Below are positions 34,077-40,872 of a stretch of 64,000 nt of DNA, piece after piece (the stretch's first letter is position 1; the number at the start of each line of letters is the position of its first letter). Made by a program: the position numbers and the translations under genes. The stretch is from assembly GCA_035399665.1 (NCBI GenBank), contig DAOPJM010000002.1, forward strand, positions 44,564-108,563, in the 5' to 3' direction. The DNA is from DAOPJM01 sp035399665. GTDB lineage: Bacteria; Bacillota; Clostridia; Christensenellales; CAG-138. The notes under the pieces were generated by a model that saw nothing but the letters and a program-made list of their open reading frames with translations, was not told the DNA's origin and searched no databases.

Positions 34077-35835
34077 CGGGAATACCGAGGGCATACGAAA
34101 GACGCAGCTTGACGAGCTTGTAGGACTGTATGCATATACACAATTGAACACAGAGTTTTTCTCACGCGAACTCATGCTTACACTCGCGCAGGCAACAGGC
34201 AGGATAGGGCGTGAGATATCGGTCTATATATCGCGGAACGGCAACATTGAGGACGTTTCCGTGGGAGATGCGAACACAGTATCCATGCCCACCATGAGGG
34301 TCGTAAGAAACATTGACAGACTGAGTGGTGTTCGCTGTATACACACGCACCCGAACGGAAGCGGCGCGCTGTCGGATGTGGATATCGGCACGCTAAACGC
34401 CTCAAGGCTTGACGCAATGGCGGCGCTTGGCGTTAGGGACGGCAAGCCTACTACGGTTTACGCGGCTTTTGTCGGCGACATGGAGGACGGCGAACGCGTT
34501 CCTGTGGTTTATGGACCGCTCAGATGGTTTGAGTTGCCGAACAAGAAACTGCTTGAGGAGATGGCGGCGGCGGACGAACGTCTCAAAACCTCAGCTTTTG
34601 CGGTATCTCAAGCAGAGCCTGAACGCGCAGTACTCGTTGGAATCGAGAATAATGAGGGCTACGACACCTTGGAAGAGCTTGCGGAGCTAACAGAGACCGC
34701 AGGCGCGGTAGTCGTACATCGTGAGGTTCAGCGCAAGCGCGGCGTAGACAATGCGTTCTATATCGGCTCAGGCAAAGCCGAGGAGCTTTCGCTTATCGGA
34801 AGCGCGGTTGAAGCTGACATATTCATATTCGACGATGAGCTGACGGCGATACAGACGCGAAACCTTGAGGAAAAGCTAAAGGCTCCGGTAATAGACCGAA
34901 CCACCTTGATATTGGACATTTTTGCGCAGAGAGCGACAAGCAGGGAGGGCAAGCTCCAAGTGGAGCTTGCGCAGCTGAAGTATCGCTTGCCGCGACTGCT
35001 TGGCATGGGACAGGTGATGTCAAGGCAGGGCGCGTCGGGAGTGGGAATGCGAGGCCCAGGTGAGACTAAGCTTGAAATAGATCGCCGCCGTATAAAGCGC
35101 AGGATATTCGAGCTTGAACAGGACTTAGCGGAGGTCGAGAAGCAGCGCGGTCTCAGGAAGGCGGCAAGAAAACGCGACGCTCTGCCGCTTATCGCCCTTG
35201 TCGGCTATACAAACGCGGGTAAAAGCACCCTGCTGAATCTGCTCTCCGGGAGCAGTGTAACGGCGGAAGACAAACTTTTTGCAACGCTTGACCCGGTGGT
35301 AAGAAGGATCACTTTGCCATCAGGAAGGAACTGCCTGCTCTCTGACACGGTAGGTTTCATCAACAAGCTTCCGCATGACCTTGTTGAGGCGTTCAAGTCC
35401 ACATTGGAGGAAGTCAAAAACGCAGATGTGATATTGCATATTATCGACAGCTCATCGCCTTATGCGGACGTCCAGATACGGGTAGTCGAGGAGGTGTTAG
35501 CGCAGCTTGAAGCGGCGCAAACGCCGAGGATAGAGGTGTACAACAAGTGCGACAAGGCCGATCCCATACCCAGAAAGTATACAGAAAGCATAGTGATAAG
35601 CGCGGTCAAGGGTACGGGTATTGACGAGCTTCTAAGCGCCATAGACGATACACTCTCCAAAACCAAACAGATAGTAGAGCTTATAATCCCTTATGACAGG
35701 TATGACGCGATGCAGATTGTGCGATCGCTCTGCACGATAACGGAAGAAAGCCACGAGGCGGAGGGAACTCGCATCGTGGCATTGGCAGACGAGGATAAGC
35801 TTTGGCAAATCAAGAATGCTCTTGATAAGCAGTAA
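34054..35835 (+). CDS. hflX: Ribosome-associated GTPase HflX with an N-terminal JAMM-like domain
   Basis: 593 residues, against about 420 for short HflX. The first ~170 residues contain a full JAMM metalloprotease pattern: Glu54, then His97-x-His99-x7-Ser107-x2-Asp110 in IHTHPNGSGALSDVD. The HflX N-domain follows (GxGxxE-type VGIENNEG to GMRGPGETKLEIDRRRI), a linker coiled coil, and the G domain with P-loop GYTNAGKST (384-392). HflX splits stalled or stressed ribosomes. Long HflX forms occur in other Clostridia as I recall; activity of the JAMM part is unproven. The stop is two bases from the convergent yhhN stop, and its likely terminator lies within yhhN. Confidence 0.92.
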   Translation: MAQEKKINGNTEGIRKTQLDELVGLYAYTQLNTEFFSRELMLTLAQATGRIGREISVYISRNGNIEDVSVGDANTVSMPTMRVVRNIDRLSGVRCIHTHPNGSGALSDVDIGTLNASRLDAMAALGVRDGKPTTVYAAFVGDMEDGERVPVVYGPLRWFELPNKKLLEEMAAADERLKTSAFAVSQAEPERAVLVGIENNEGYDTLEELAELTETAGAVVVHREVQRKRGVDNAFYIGSGKAEELSLIGSAVEADIFIFDDELTAIQTRNLEEKLKAPVIDRTTLILDIFAQRATSREGKLQVELAQLKYRLPRLLGMGQVMSRQGASGVGMRGPGETKLEIDRRRIKRRIFELEQDLAEVEKQRGLRKAARKRDALPLIALVGYTNAGKSTLLNLLSGSSVTAEDKLFATLDPVVRRITLPSGRNCLLSDTVGFINKLPHDLVEAFKSTLEEVKNADVILHIIDSSSPYADVQIRVVEEVLAQLEAAQTPRIEVYNKCDKADPIPRKYTESIVISAVKGTGIDELLSAIDDTLSKTKQIVELIIPYDRYDAMQIVRSLCTITEESHEAEGTRIVALADEDKLWQIKNALDKQ

Positions 35836-35837
35836 GC

Positions 35838-36506
35838 CTAAAACTTGAATAGGGCGAAGCCGAACGCAAGACAGGCCTGGGCCAGTATATAGGTGAACAT
35901 CACTGAAAAGTTACCAATTTTGGTAACTTTTTTGAAATACTGCATGGATAGGGTATAGTCGGAGAAGATGAACAGGAGCGAACCTATAAACACTATCAGC
36001 GTAGGCACTGAAAAGACCGTGATGAGCGACCTCAGCGCGAAGAAGGAGTCTGAAATGATGAGCAGGGAGTAGAAGGACGCTGCGACTTTCATGTTCTTTG
36101 GTAGATACCGATACACCGATTTCATAAACAGAAGCCCAAACACCACCGCATAAGCTAAGGCTGCGATAGTTGTAGCGAGCGGAGCGGAGCGGGGAACAAG
36201 GCTTAGGTTAGCAATGATGTACGCAACATGCGCAAGCCCAAAGGAGCCAATGCCCGCAAGAAAGAACGCTCTCTTTTTGGTCTTGAAAATCAAGAAAACA
36301 TCTCCAAGGAAGGAGAAGAAAAGTGCAAGCGGTACCCAGAGAATGAAGTTATTCGCCAGAAGGCAGTAGCAGACTATAAGCGTAGGCATGAGAAAGGACT
36401 TCGTGACGGGGCGCAAGACCCGTTTGGGCGTCGGATAGCATGAATACAAATGCACCGCGCTGTTGGCTGCAAATAAGGAAATAAAGGCTATACTCCAAGT
36501 ACTCAA
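35838..36506 (-). CDS. YhhN family membrane protein, putative lysoplasmalogenase
   Basis: 222 residues with about eight hydrophobic helices. The KSFLMPTLI segment near residue 37 and FLGDVFLIF near residue 66 match the YhhN/TMEM86 family, some members of which hydrolyse the vinyl-ether bond of lysoplasmalogens. Many anaerobic Clostridia make plasmalogens, which fits. GGGGGAGG lies just upstream of the ATG. The promoter overlaps that of the divergent scaffold gene. Near its 3' end, codons for KKVTKIGNF coincide with a perfect hairpin on the opposite strand that appears to terminate hflX. Confidence 0.82.
   Translation of the reverse strand: MSTWSIAFISLFAANSAVHLYSCYPTPKRVLRPVTKSFLMPTLIVCYCLLANNFILWVPLALFFSFLGDVFLIFKTKKRAFFLAGIGSFGLAHVAYIIANLSLVPRSAPLATTIAALAYAVVFGLLFMKSVYRYLPKNMKVAASFYSLLIISDSFFALRSLITVFSVPTLIVFIGSLLFIFSDYTLSMQYFKKVTKIGNFSVMFTYILAQACLAFGFALFKF
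35906..35933 (+). terminator. Rho-independent terminator of the recX-nnr-hflX unit, inside yhhN coding sequence
   Basis: A perfect 12-bp inverted repeat: AAAAGTTACCAA (35906-35917) and TTGGTAACTTTT (35920-35931), giving a GTTACC/GGTAAC-centred hairpin followed by six T (35928-35933). It lies 71 bases past the hflX stop and wholly within the 3' part of the convergent yhhN gene. On the minus strand the hairpin is followed by only four T. Confidence 0.85.
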
Positions 36507-36537
36507 ATAGATAAACCTCCCCCAGATTTATAAAATT

Positions 36538-36565
36538 AGTATAACATAGTTTTTCGCCTTGCGAA
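36538..36565 (-). promoter_or_regulatory. Extended -10 promoter for yhhN
   Basis: Read on the minus strand: TTCGCA (36565-36560), 16-base spacer, TATACT (36543-36538) preceded by TGT. The -35 overlaps the -35 of the plus-strand promoter for the scaffold gene. Confidence 0.55.
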
Positions 36566-36570
36566 ACTAT
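36546..36570. promoter_or_regulatory. Palindrome between divergent promoters
   Basis: Left arm ATAGTTTTTCGC (36546-36557), right arm GCGAAACTAT (36561-36570), complementary apart from two extra T in the left arm. It contains both overlapping -35 elements, so it could be a shared operator. Its role is inferred. Confidence 0.45.
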
Positions 36571-36586
36571 TTTTTCATGGTATAAT
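36559..36586 (+). promoter_or_regulatory. Sigma-A promoter for the scaffold-GGGtGRT operon
   Basis: TTGCGA (36559-36564), 16-base spacer, TATAAT (36581-36586). The -35 lies in the right arm of a palindrome shared with the divergent yhhN promoter. AAGGAGG follows before the ATG at 36627. Confidence 0.7.
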
Positions 36587-36626
36587 AGAGCGAATTGTAA
36601 CTTAAAACCAACAAGGAGGTCTTTTC

Positions 36627-37319
36627 ATGAAATACACGAGTGAATTGGAACACATGTGCTGCGTGACCAAAGGCGCAAGGCACGATCCTGCACCCATACC
36701 CGAAGAGGGTAAGTGGGTAAAGGCCAAGCAGATTACTGACATCAACGGACTGACCCACGGTGTGGGTTGGTGCGCTCCTCAGCAGGGCGCGTGCAAACTG
36801 ACGCTCAATATAAAGGAAGGCGTTATCCAGGAGGCTCTCATCGAGACCTTAGGATGCAGCGGAATGACACACTCTGCGGCAATGGCGGCGGAGATACTGC
36901 CCGGCAAAACGATTCTTGAGGCGCTGAACTCCGACCTCGTCTGCGACGCCATCAACACGGCAATGCGCGAGCTGTTTTTGCAGATTGTCTACGGCAGATC
37001 GCAGACCGCATTCTCCGATGACGGCTTGCCCGTAGGCGCGGGTATGGAGGATCTCGGCAAGGGTTTGAGATCACAGATAGGTACAATGTACGGTTCAGTC
37101 CCCAAGGGACCCCGCTACCTCGAGATGACTGAGGGCTATGTTCTCAAGATTGCTCTTGACGAGAATTCCGAGATCATTGGCTATCAGTTCGTTTCCCTCG
37201 GCAAGATGATGGACGCCATCAAGAAGGGCGTCGATCCCAAGGAAGCTTACGAGAAGAACATCGGTACTTACGGCAGATTCGCTCAGGCCGCAAGATACGT
37301 CGACCCGCGCAAGGAATAA
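36627..37319 (+). CDS. NifU/IscU-like iron-sulfur cluster assembly scaffold protein
   Basis: 230 residues, longer than IscU (~130). The scaffold-type segments are visible: GWCAPQQGACKL and TLGCSGMTHSAAMAAEIL, the second matching the GCG-type Cys loop of NifU-N, plus CC at residues 11-12. The C-terminal ~80 residues are an addition (TEGYVLKIALDENSEIIGYQF...). I infer iron-sulfur cluster or related metal binding; no IscS is nearby. It is cotranscribed with the GGGtGRT protein gene (12-base gap), a pairing I recall from other Clostridia, which suggests the two work together. AAGGAGG precedes the ATG. Confidence 0.8.
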   Translation: MKYTSELEHMCCVTKGARHDPAPIPEEGKWVKAKQITDINGLTHGVGWCAPQQGACKLTLNIKEGVIQEALIETLGCSGMTHSAAMAAEILPGKTILEALNSDLVCDAINTAMRELFLQIVYGRSQTAFSDDGLPVGAGMEDLGKGLRSQIGTMYGSVPKGPRYLEMTEGYVLKIALDENSEIIGYQFVSLGKMMDAIKKGVDPKEAYEKNIGTYGRFAQAARYVDPRKE

Positions 37320-37331
37320 CGGAGGTGCAGC

Positions 37332-38327
37332 ATGGTTACTTTTGAAGGATATGAAAGAAGAATTGATAAGATTAACGCCGAGCTTCCCAAGTACGGTATT
37401 GAGAGCTTGGAGCAGGCCAAGGAAATCTGCGAGAGTCACGGCGTAGACTGCTTTGGCATCATCAAAGGAATTCAGCCCATCGCTTTTGAGAATGCTTGCT
37501 GGGCTTATACCTTGGGCGCGGCAATCGCTTTCAAGATGGGCATAAAGACCGCCTCGGAAGCCGCCGAAGCCATAGGCTTGGGGCTTCAGACGTTCTGCAT
37601 CCCGGGTTCTGTCGCCGATCAGCGTCAGGTAGGCAGGGGACATGGCAATCTTGCCGCCATGCTCTTGAGGGAGGAGACCCATTGCTTTGCTTTCTTAGCG
37701 GGACATGAGAGCTTTGCCGCCGCAGAAGGCGCAATCGGCATAGCAAGGAACGCCAACCGCGTCCGTAAGGAGCCGCTGCAGGTCATACTGAACGGTCTTG
37801 GTAAGGACGCCGCGTACATCATCTCCAGAATTAACGGCTTCACCTATGTTGAGACCGATTATGAGTACGCTACCGGAAAGCTCAACATAGTGTCAAGCAG
37901 GGCTTTCAGCGATAGCGAGCGCGCAAAGGTTCGCTGCTACGGCGCGGATGACGTCAATGAGGGCGTTGCAATCATGCGCTATGAGAACGTTGATGTGTCT
38001 ATCACGGGCAACTCCACCAACCCCACCCGCTTCCAACATCCCGTTGCCGGCACCTACAAGAAGTGGTGTGTCGAGAATGGCAAGAAGTATTTCTCCGTCG
38101 CAAGCGGCGGCGGCACGGGCAGAACGCTTCATCCCGACAACATGGCAGCAGGTCCGTCCTCTTACGGCCTGACCGACACCATGGGCAGGATGCACAGCGA
38201 CGCGCAGTTCGCGGGATCGTCCTCTGTACCGGCGCATGTCGAGATGATGGGACTTATCGGCATGGGCAACAACCCCATGGTCGGTGCGACAGTCGCTGTT
38301 GCGGTTGCAGTCGCTCAGAGTCTGTAA
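37332..38327 (+). CDS. GGGtGRT protein, function unknown
   Basis: 331 residues. The defining motif GGGTGRTLHPDN lies near residue 259, and the C-terminus has Gly/Ala-rich stretches (GMGNNPMVGATVAVAVAVA). Three Cys occur in the N-terminal part (CESHGVDC, ENACWAY). No known enzyme domain is apparent to me and I do not assign a function. No signal peptide is seen, so it is probably cytoplasmic. The upstream partner is the scaffold-like gene; a terminator follows immediately (38334-38359). Confidence 0.82.
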   Translation: MVTFEGYERRIDKINAELPKYGIESLEQAKEICESHGVDCFGIIKGIQPIAFENACWAYTLGAAIAFKMGIKTASEAAEAIGLGLQTFCIPGSVADQRQVGRGHGNLAAMLLREETHCFAFLAGHESFAAAEGAIGIARNANRVRKEPLQVILNGLGKDAAYIISRINGFTYVETDYEYATGKLNIVSSRAFSDSERAKVRCYGADDVNEGVAIMRYENVDVSITGNSTNPTRFQHPVAGTYKKWCVENGKKYFSVASGGGTGRTLHPDNMAAGPSSYGLTDTMGRMHSDAQFAGSSSVPAHVEMMGLIGMGNNPMVGATVAVAVAVAQSL

Positions 38328-38333
38328 ACTTGT

Positions 38334-38359
38334 TGCGGGGGCTTAGCCCCCGCATTTTT
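38334..38359 (+). terminator. Rho-independent terminator after the GGGtGRT gene
   Basis: An 8-bp stem (TGCGGGGG, 38334-38341, with CCCCCGCA, 38347-38354), 5-base loop and five T (38355-38359). It ends 19 bases before the DUF2804 ATG, which has no promoter of its own that I can see. Confidence 0.9.
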
Positions 38360-38378
38360 GATTTAATGGAGGTGTCAT

Positions 38379-39407
38379 ATGTCACAGCACAGGCTTTCAG
38401 AGGGCAAGCTGCTCAACGAAAAGGGAAATCTTTGCGAGGCGGGATATGCTTTCTCTTTGGTAAAAGCATACGACAGGAACGACGTCAAGACGGGCAAGGT
38501 CAGGATCAAGGAGTGGGACTATTACCTTATTTTCAATGAGGACTACGCCATAGCGCTGACCATAGATGACAATGGATATATGGGGCTCATCTCGGCAAGC
38601 TTCCTTGATTTTGGCGTACCATTTGAACATACCGAATCCCCTATGTTCTGGTTCCCGTTGGGCGAGGTAAGCTTTCCCAACACGTCCTCGACCGGTGATG
38701 TTCAAAAGGAGCTAAAGGGCTGCAAGGCGGCATTCAAACATACCGAGCGGGGCAGGAGCTTGACCCTGCACCTTGACAGGTTTGACGGCGATGAGCCTTT
38801 GGATGTGGATATACTGCTTACCGATGAGCCGCAGGACAGCATGGTGATAGCTACGCCGTTTGATAAGGCGGGACACTTCTACTATAATCAGAAGATAGTC
38901 GCTATGCGCGCACAAGGCAGCGTCTCCTACAAAGGTAAGCTTTTCTCATTTGACCACCAAAACAGCTTTGGTCTTTTAGACTGGGGCAGGGGAGTATGGA
39001 CCTATGAAAACACTTGGTATTGGAGCGCGGCGCAGGGTGAGCAGAATGGTCATGTAGTGGGGTTCAACTTGGGATACGGCTTTGGCGACACAAAGGCGGC
39101 TTCCGAGAACATGGTTTTTGTTGACGGCAAGGCGCACAAGCTTGAAGGCGTAGACTTTGGGATTCCGCACCAGGACGGGAAGGATGATTTCATGTCGCCT
39201 TGGCACTTCACCTCGACCGACGGAAGGCTCGACCTTGTGTTCACTCCGATAATCGACAGGGCCTCCGACACAAATGTGCTGGTGATACGCTCGAATCAGC
39301 ATCAGGTGTTCGGAAGGTTCAGCGGGAAGCTCATTTTGGATGACGGAAGCGAGTTCATTATTACCGAGCTTATGGGCTTCGCGGAAAAGGTGATGAATCG
39401 TTGGTAG
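38379..39407 (+). CDS. DUF2804 domain-containing protein
   Basis: 342 residues matching DUF2804 over the whole length, with Trp/Tyr-rich beta segments such as SFGLLDWGRGVWTYENTWYW (about residues 197-216). The fold appears to be mostly beta. No signal peptide or membrane helix is visible. The function is unknown to me; a relation to beta-barrel lipid or carotenoid-binding folds has been suggested for similar proteins, but nothing here confirms it. GGAGGTGTCAT precedes the ATG. It probably depends on read-through of the terminator upstream. Confidence 0.78.
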   Translation: MSQHRLSEGKLLNEKGNLCEAGYAFSLVKAYDRNDVKTGKVRIKEWDYYLIFNEDYAIALTIDDNGYMGLISASFLDFGVPFEHTESPMFWFPLGEVSFPNTSSTGDVQKELKGCKAAFKHTERGRSLTLHLDRFDGDEPLDVDILLTDEPQDSMVIATPFDKAGHFYYNQKIVAMRAQGSVSYKGKLFSFDHQNSFGLLDWGRGVWTYENTWYWSAAQGEQNGHVVGFNLGYGFGDTKAASENMVFVDGKAHKLEGVDFGIPHQDGKDDFMSPWHFTSTDGRLDLVFTPIIDRASDTNVLVIRSNQHQVFGRFSGKLILDDGSEFIITELMGFAEKVMNRW

Positions 39408-39461
39408 CGACAGTTTGTCAATAGGAGCCTTGATTTTAGTAAAATATATAGCCAAGGGGTA

Positions 39462-39489
39462 TTGCTTTTGCCGTGTCCTGTGCTATAAT
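39462..39489 (+). promoter_or_regulatory. Extended -10 promoter for metK
   Basis: TTGCTT (39462-39467), 16-base spacer, TATAAT (39484-39489) preceded by TGC. The transcript would start near 39496, just before the SAM riboswitch. Confidence 0.7.
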
Positions 39490-39507
39490 CAACAGGAATT
39501 GAATAAC

Positions 39508-39606
39508 GCCTTATCAAGAGTGATTGAGGGAACGGGCCCGTTGAAATCCGACAACCTGCAGTATGCAAGGTGCCAAATCCCGCAGCTATATGCTGAAAGA
39601 TGAGCG
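39508..39606 (+). ncRNA. SAM-I (S-box) riboswitch
   Basis: The conserved S-box blocks appear in order: CTTATCAAGAG (39510-39520), GAGGGA, GGGCCC, a GAAATCC-ACAACC segment, AAGGTGCCAAATCC and CGCAG, then GAAAGATGAG. The P1 helix pairs CTTATC (39510-39515) with GATGAG (39599-39604), including one G-U pair. It binds S-adenosylmethionine and shuts off metK, whose product makes SAM. The expression platform is the terminator at 39617-39640. Confidence 0.93.
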
Positions 39607-39616
39607 GAAAGTCTCG

Positions 39617-39640
39617 AACTCATCTTAGGATGAGTTTTTT
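39617..39640 (+). terminator. Riboswitch-controlled terminator before metK
   Basis: An 8-bp stem (AACTCATC, 39617-39624, with GATGAGTT, 39629-39636), a 4-base loop and six T (39635-39640). CTCATC (39619-39624) can instead pair with the P1 3' strand GATGAG (39599-39604), which would be the antiterminator when SAM is absent. Confidence 0.9.
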
Positions 39641-39677
39641 CGTTGATAGGCGCGTTGTACAGGAAAGGAAGAAGATA

Positions 39678-40859
39678 ATGAAAACACTGTTTACAAGCGA
39701 GTCGGTGACCACAGGTCATCCGGACAAAATCTGCGACCAGCTTTCGGACGCGATACTCGACGAAATCCTAAGTCAAGACCCCACGGCAAGGGTGGCATGT
39801 GAGTGCTGCGCCACGACAGGCTTGGTTGTCGTGATGGGCGAGATTACAACGGAATGCTATGTTGACATAGCTTCAACCGTACGAAAGACCATATGCGACA
39901 TAGGCTATGACAGGGCGAAATACGGCTTTGACGGCAGTACCTGCGGTGTAGTGACCGCACTTGACAGTCAGTCGCCGGACATTGCCATGGGTGTTGACAA
40001 CTGCCTTGAAAGCAAGCTTGGCGAGCAGAGCGACGGGCTTGACACGGGCGCGGGAGACCAAGGCATGATGTTCGGCTTTGCCTGCGATGAAACGCCGTCG
40101 CTTATGCCGCTTCCCATTGACCTTGCTCACACCCTCACAAGAAAATTGACGAAGGTGCGCATGGAAGGCACGTTGAAGTATTTGAGACCTGACGGTAAGT
40201 CACAGGTCACGGTGGAGTATGATGACGGAAGACCCGTGAGGATAGACACGATAGTGATATCCACTCAGCACGACGAGCACGTCAGCCATGAGCAGCTTGA
40301 GGACGACATAATACGCTTAGTAGTTCTTCCCACCATGCCTAAGGCTATGATAGATAGTGACACTCGCATACTTATCAACCCTACAGGCAGATTTGTGGTG
40401 GGCGGCCCGCATGGTGACACAGGGCTTACGGGACGAAAGATTATTGTTGATACCTATGGCGGATACGCGAGGCACGGCGGCGGTGCCTTTTCGGGCAAGG
40501 ACCCCACCAAGGTTGACAGGAGCGCAAGCTACATGGCAAGGTATGCAGCAAAGAACGTTGTTGCGGCGGGGCTTGCAAAGCGCTGCGAGATTCAGGTGGC
40601 ATATGCAATAGGCGTGGCAAAGCCGGTATCGATCAGCGTTGACACCATGGGAACGGGCGTCGCGGACGACGAGACTATCGCGCAGGCCATAGAGTTGGTG
40701 TTTGACTTCAGACCCGAAGCGATAATTCGCACCCTCGACTTGAGACGCCCGATATATCTGCAGACGGCAAGAAATGGTCATTTTGGCAATCCTTTGTTCC
40801 CTTGGGAAAAGACGGACATGACTGTTGCACTAAAGGAAGCGTTGTCAGATCTTGGATAA
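39678..40859 (+). CDS. metK: S-adenosylmethionine synthetase
   Basis: 393 residues, standard length. MetK joins methionine and ATP into SAM. Signatures: TSESVTTGHPDKICDQ at the N-terminus, GAGDQGMMFGFACDET (about residues 117-132) and the P-loop-like GGGAFSGKDPTKVDRSAS. The start at 39678 follows GGAAGAAG; the frame is open to 39600, but that would run through the riboswitch terminator. It is controlled by the SAM-I riboswitch upstream. buk follows after 13 bases. Confidence 0.97.
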   Translation: MKTLFTSESVTTGHPDKICDQLSDAILDEILSQDPTARVACECCATTGLVVVMGEITTECYVDIASTVRKTICDIGYDRAKYGFDGSTCGVVTALDSQSPDIAMGVDNCLESKLGEQSDGLDTGAGDQGMMFGFACDETPSLMPLPIDLAHTLTRKLTKVRMEGTLKYLRPDGKSQVTVEYDDGRPVRIDTIVISTQHDEHVSHEQLEDDIIRLVVLPTMPKAMIDSDTRILINPTGRFVVGGPHGDTGLTGRKIIVDTYGGYARHGGGAFSGKDPTKVDRSASYMARYAAKNVVAAGLAKRCEIQVAYAIGVAKPVSISVDTMGTGVADDETIAQAIELVFDFRPEAIIRTLDLRRPIYLQTARNGHFGNPLFPWEKTDMTVALKEALSDLG

Positions 40860-40872
40860 AGGAGTATAAACA

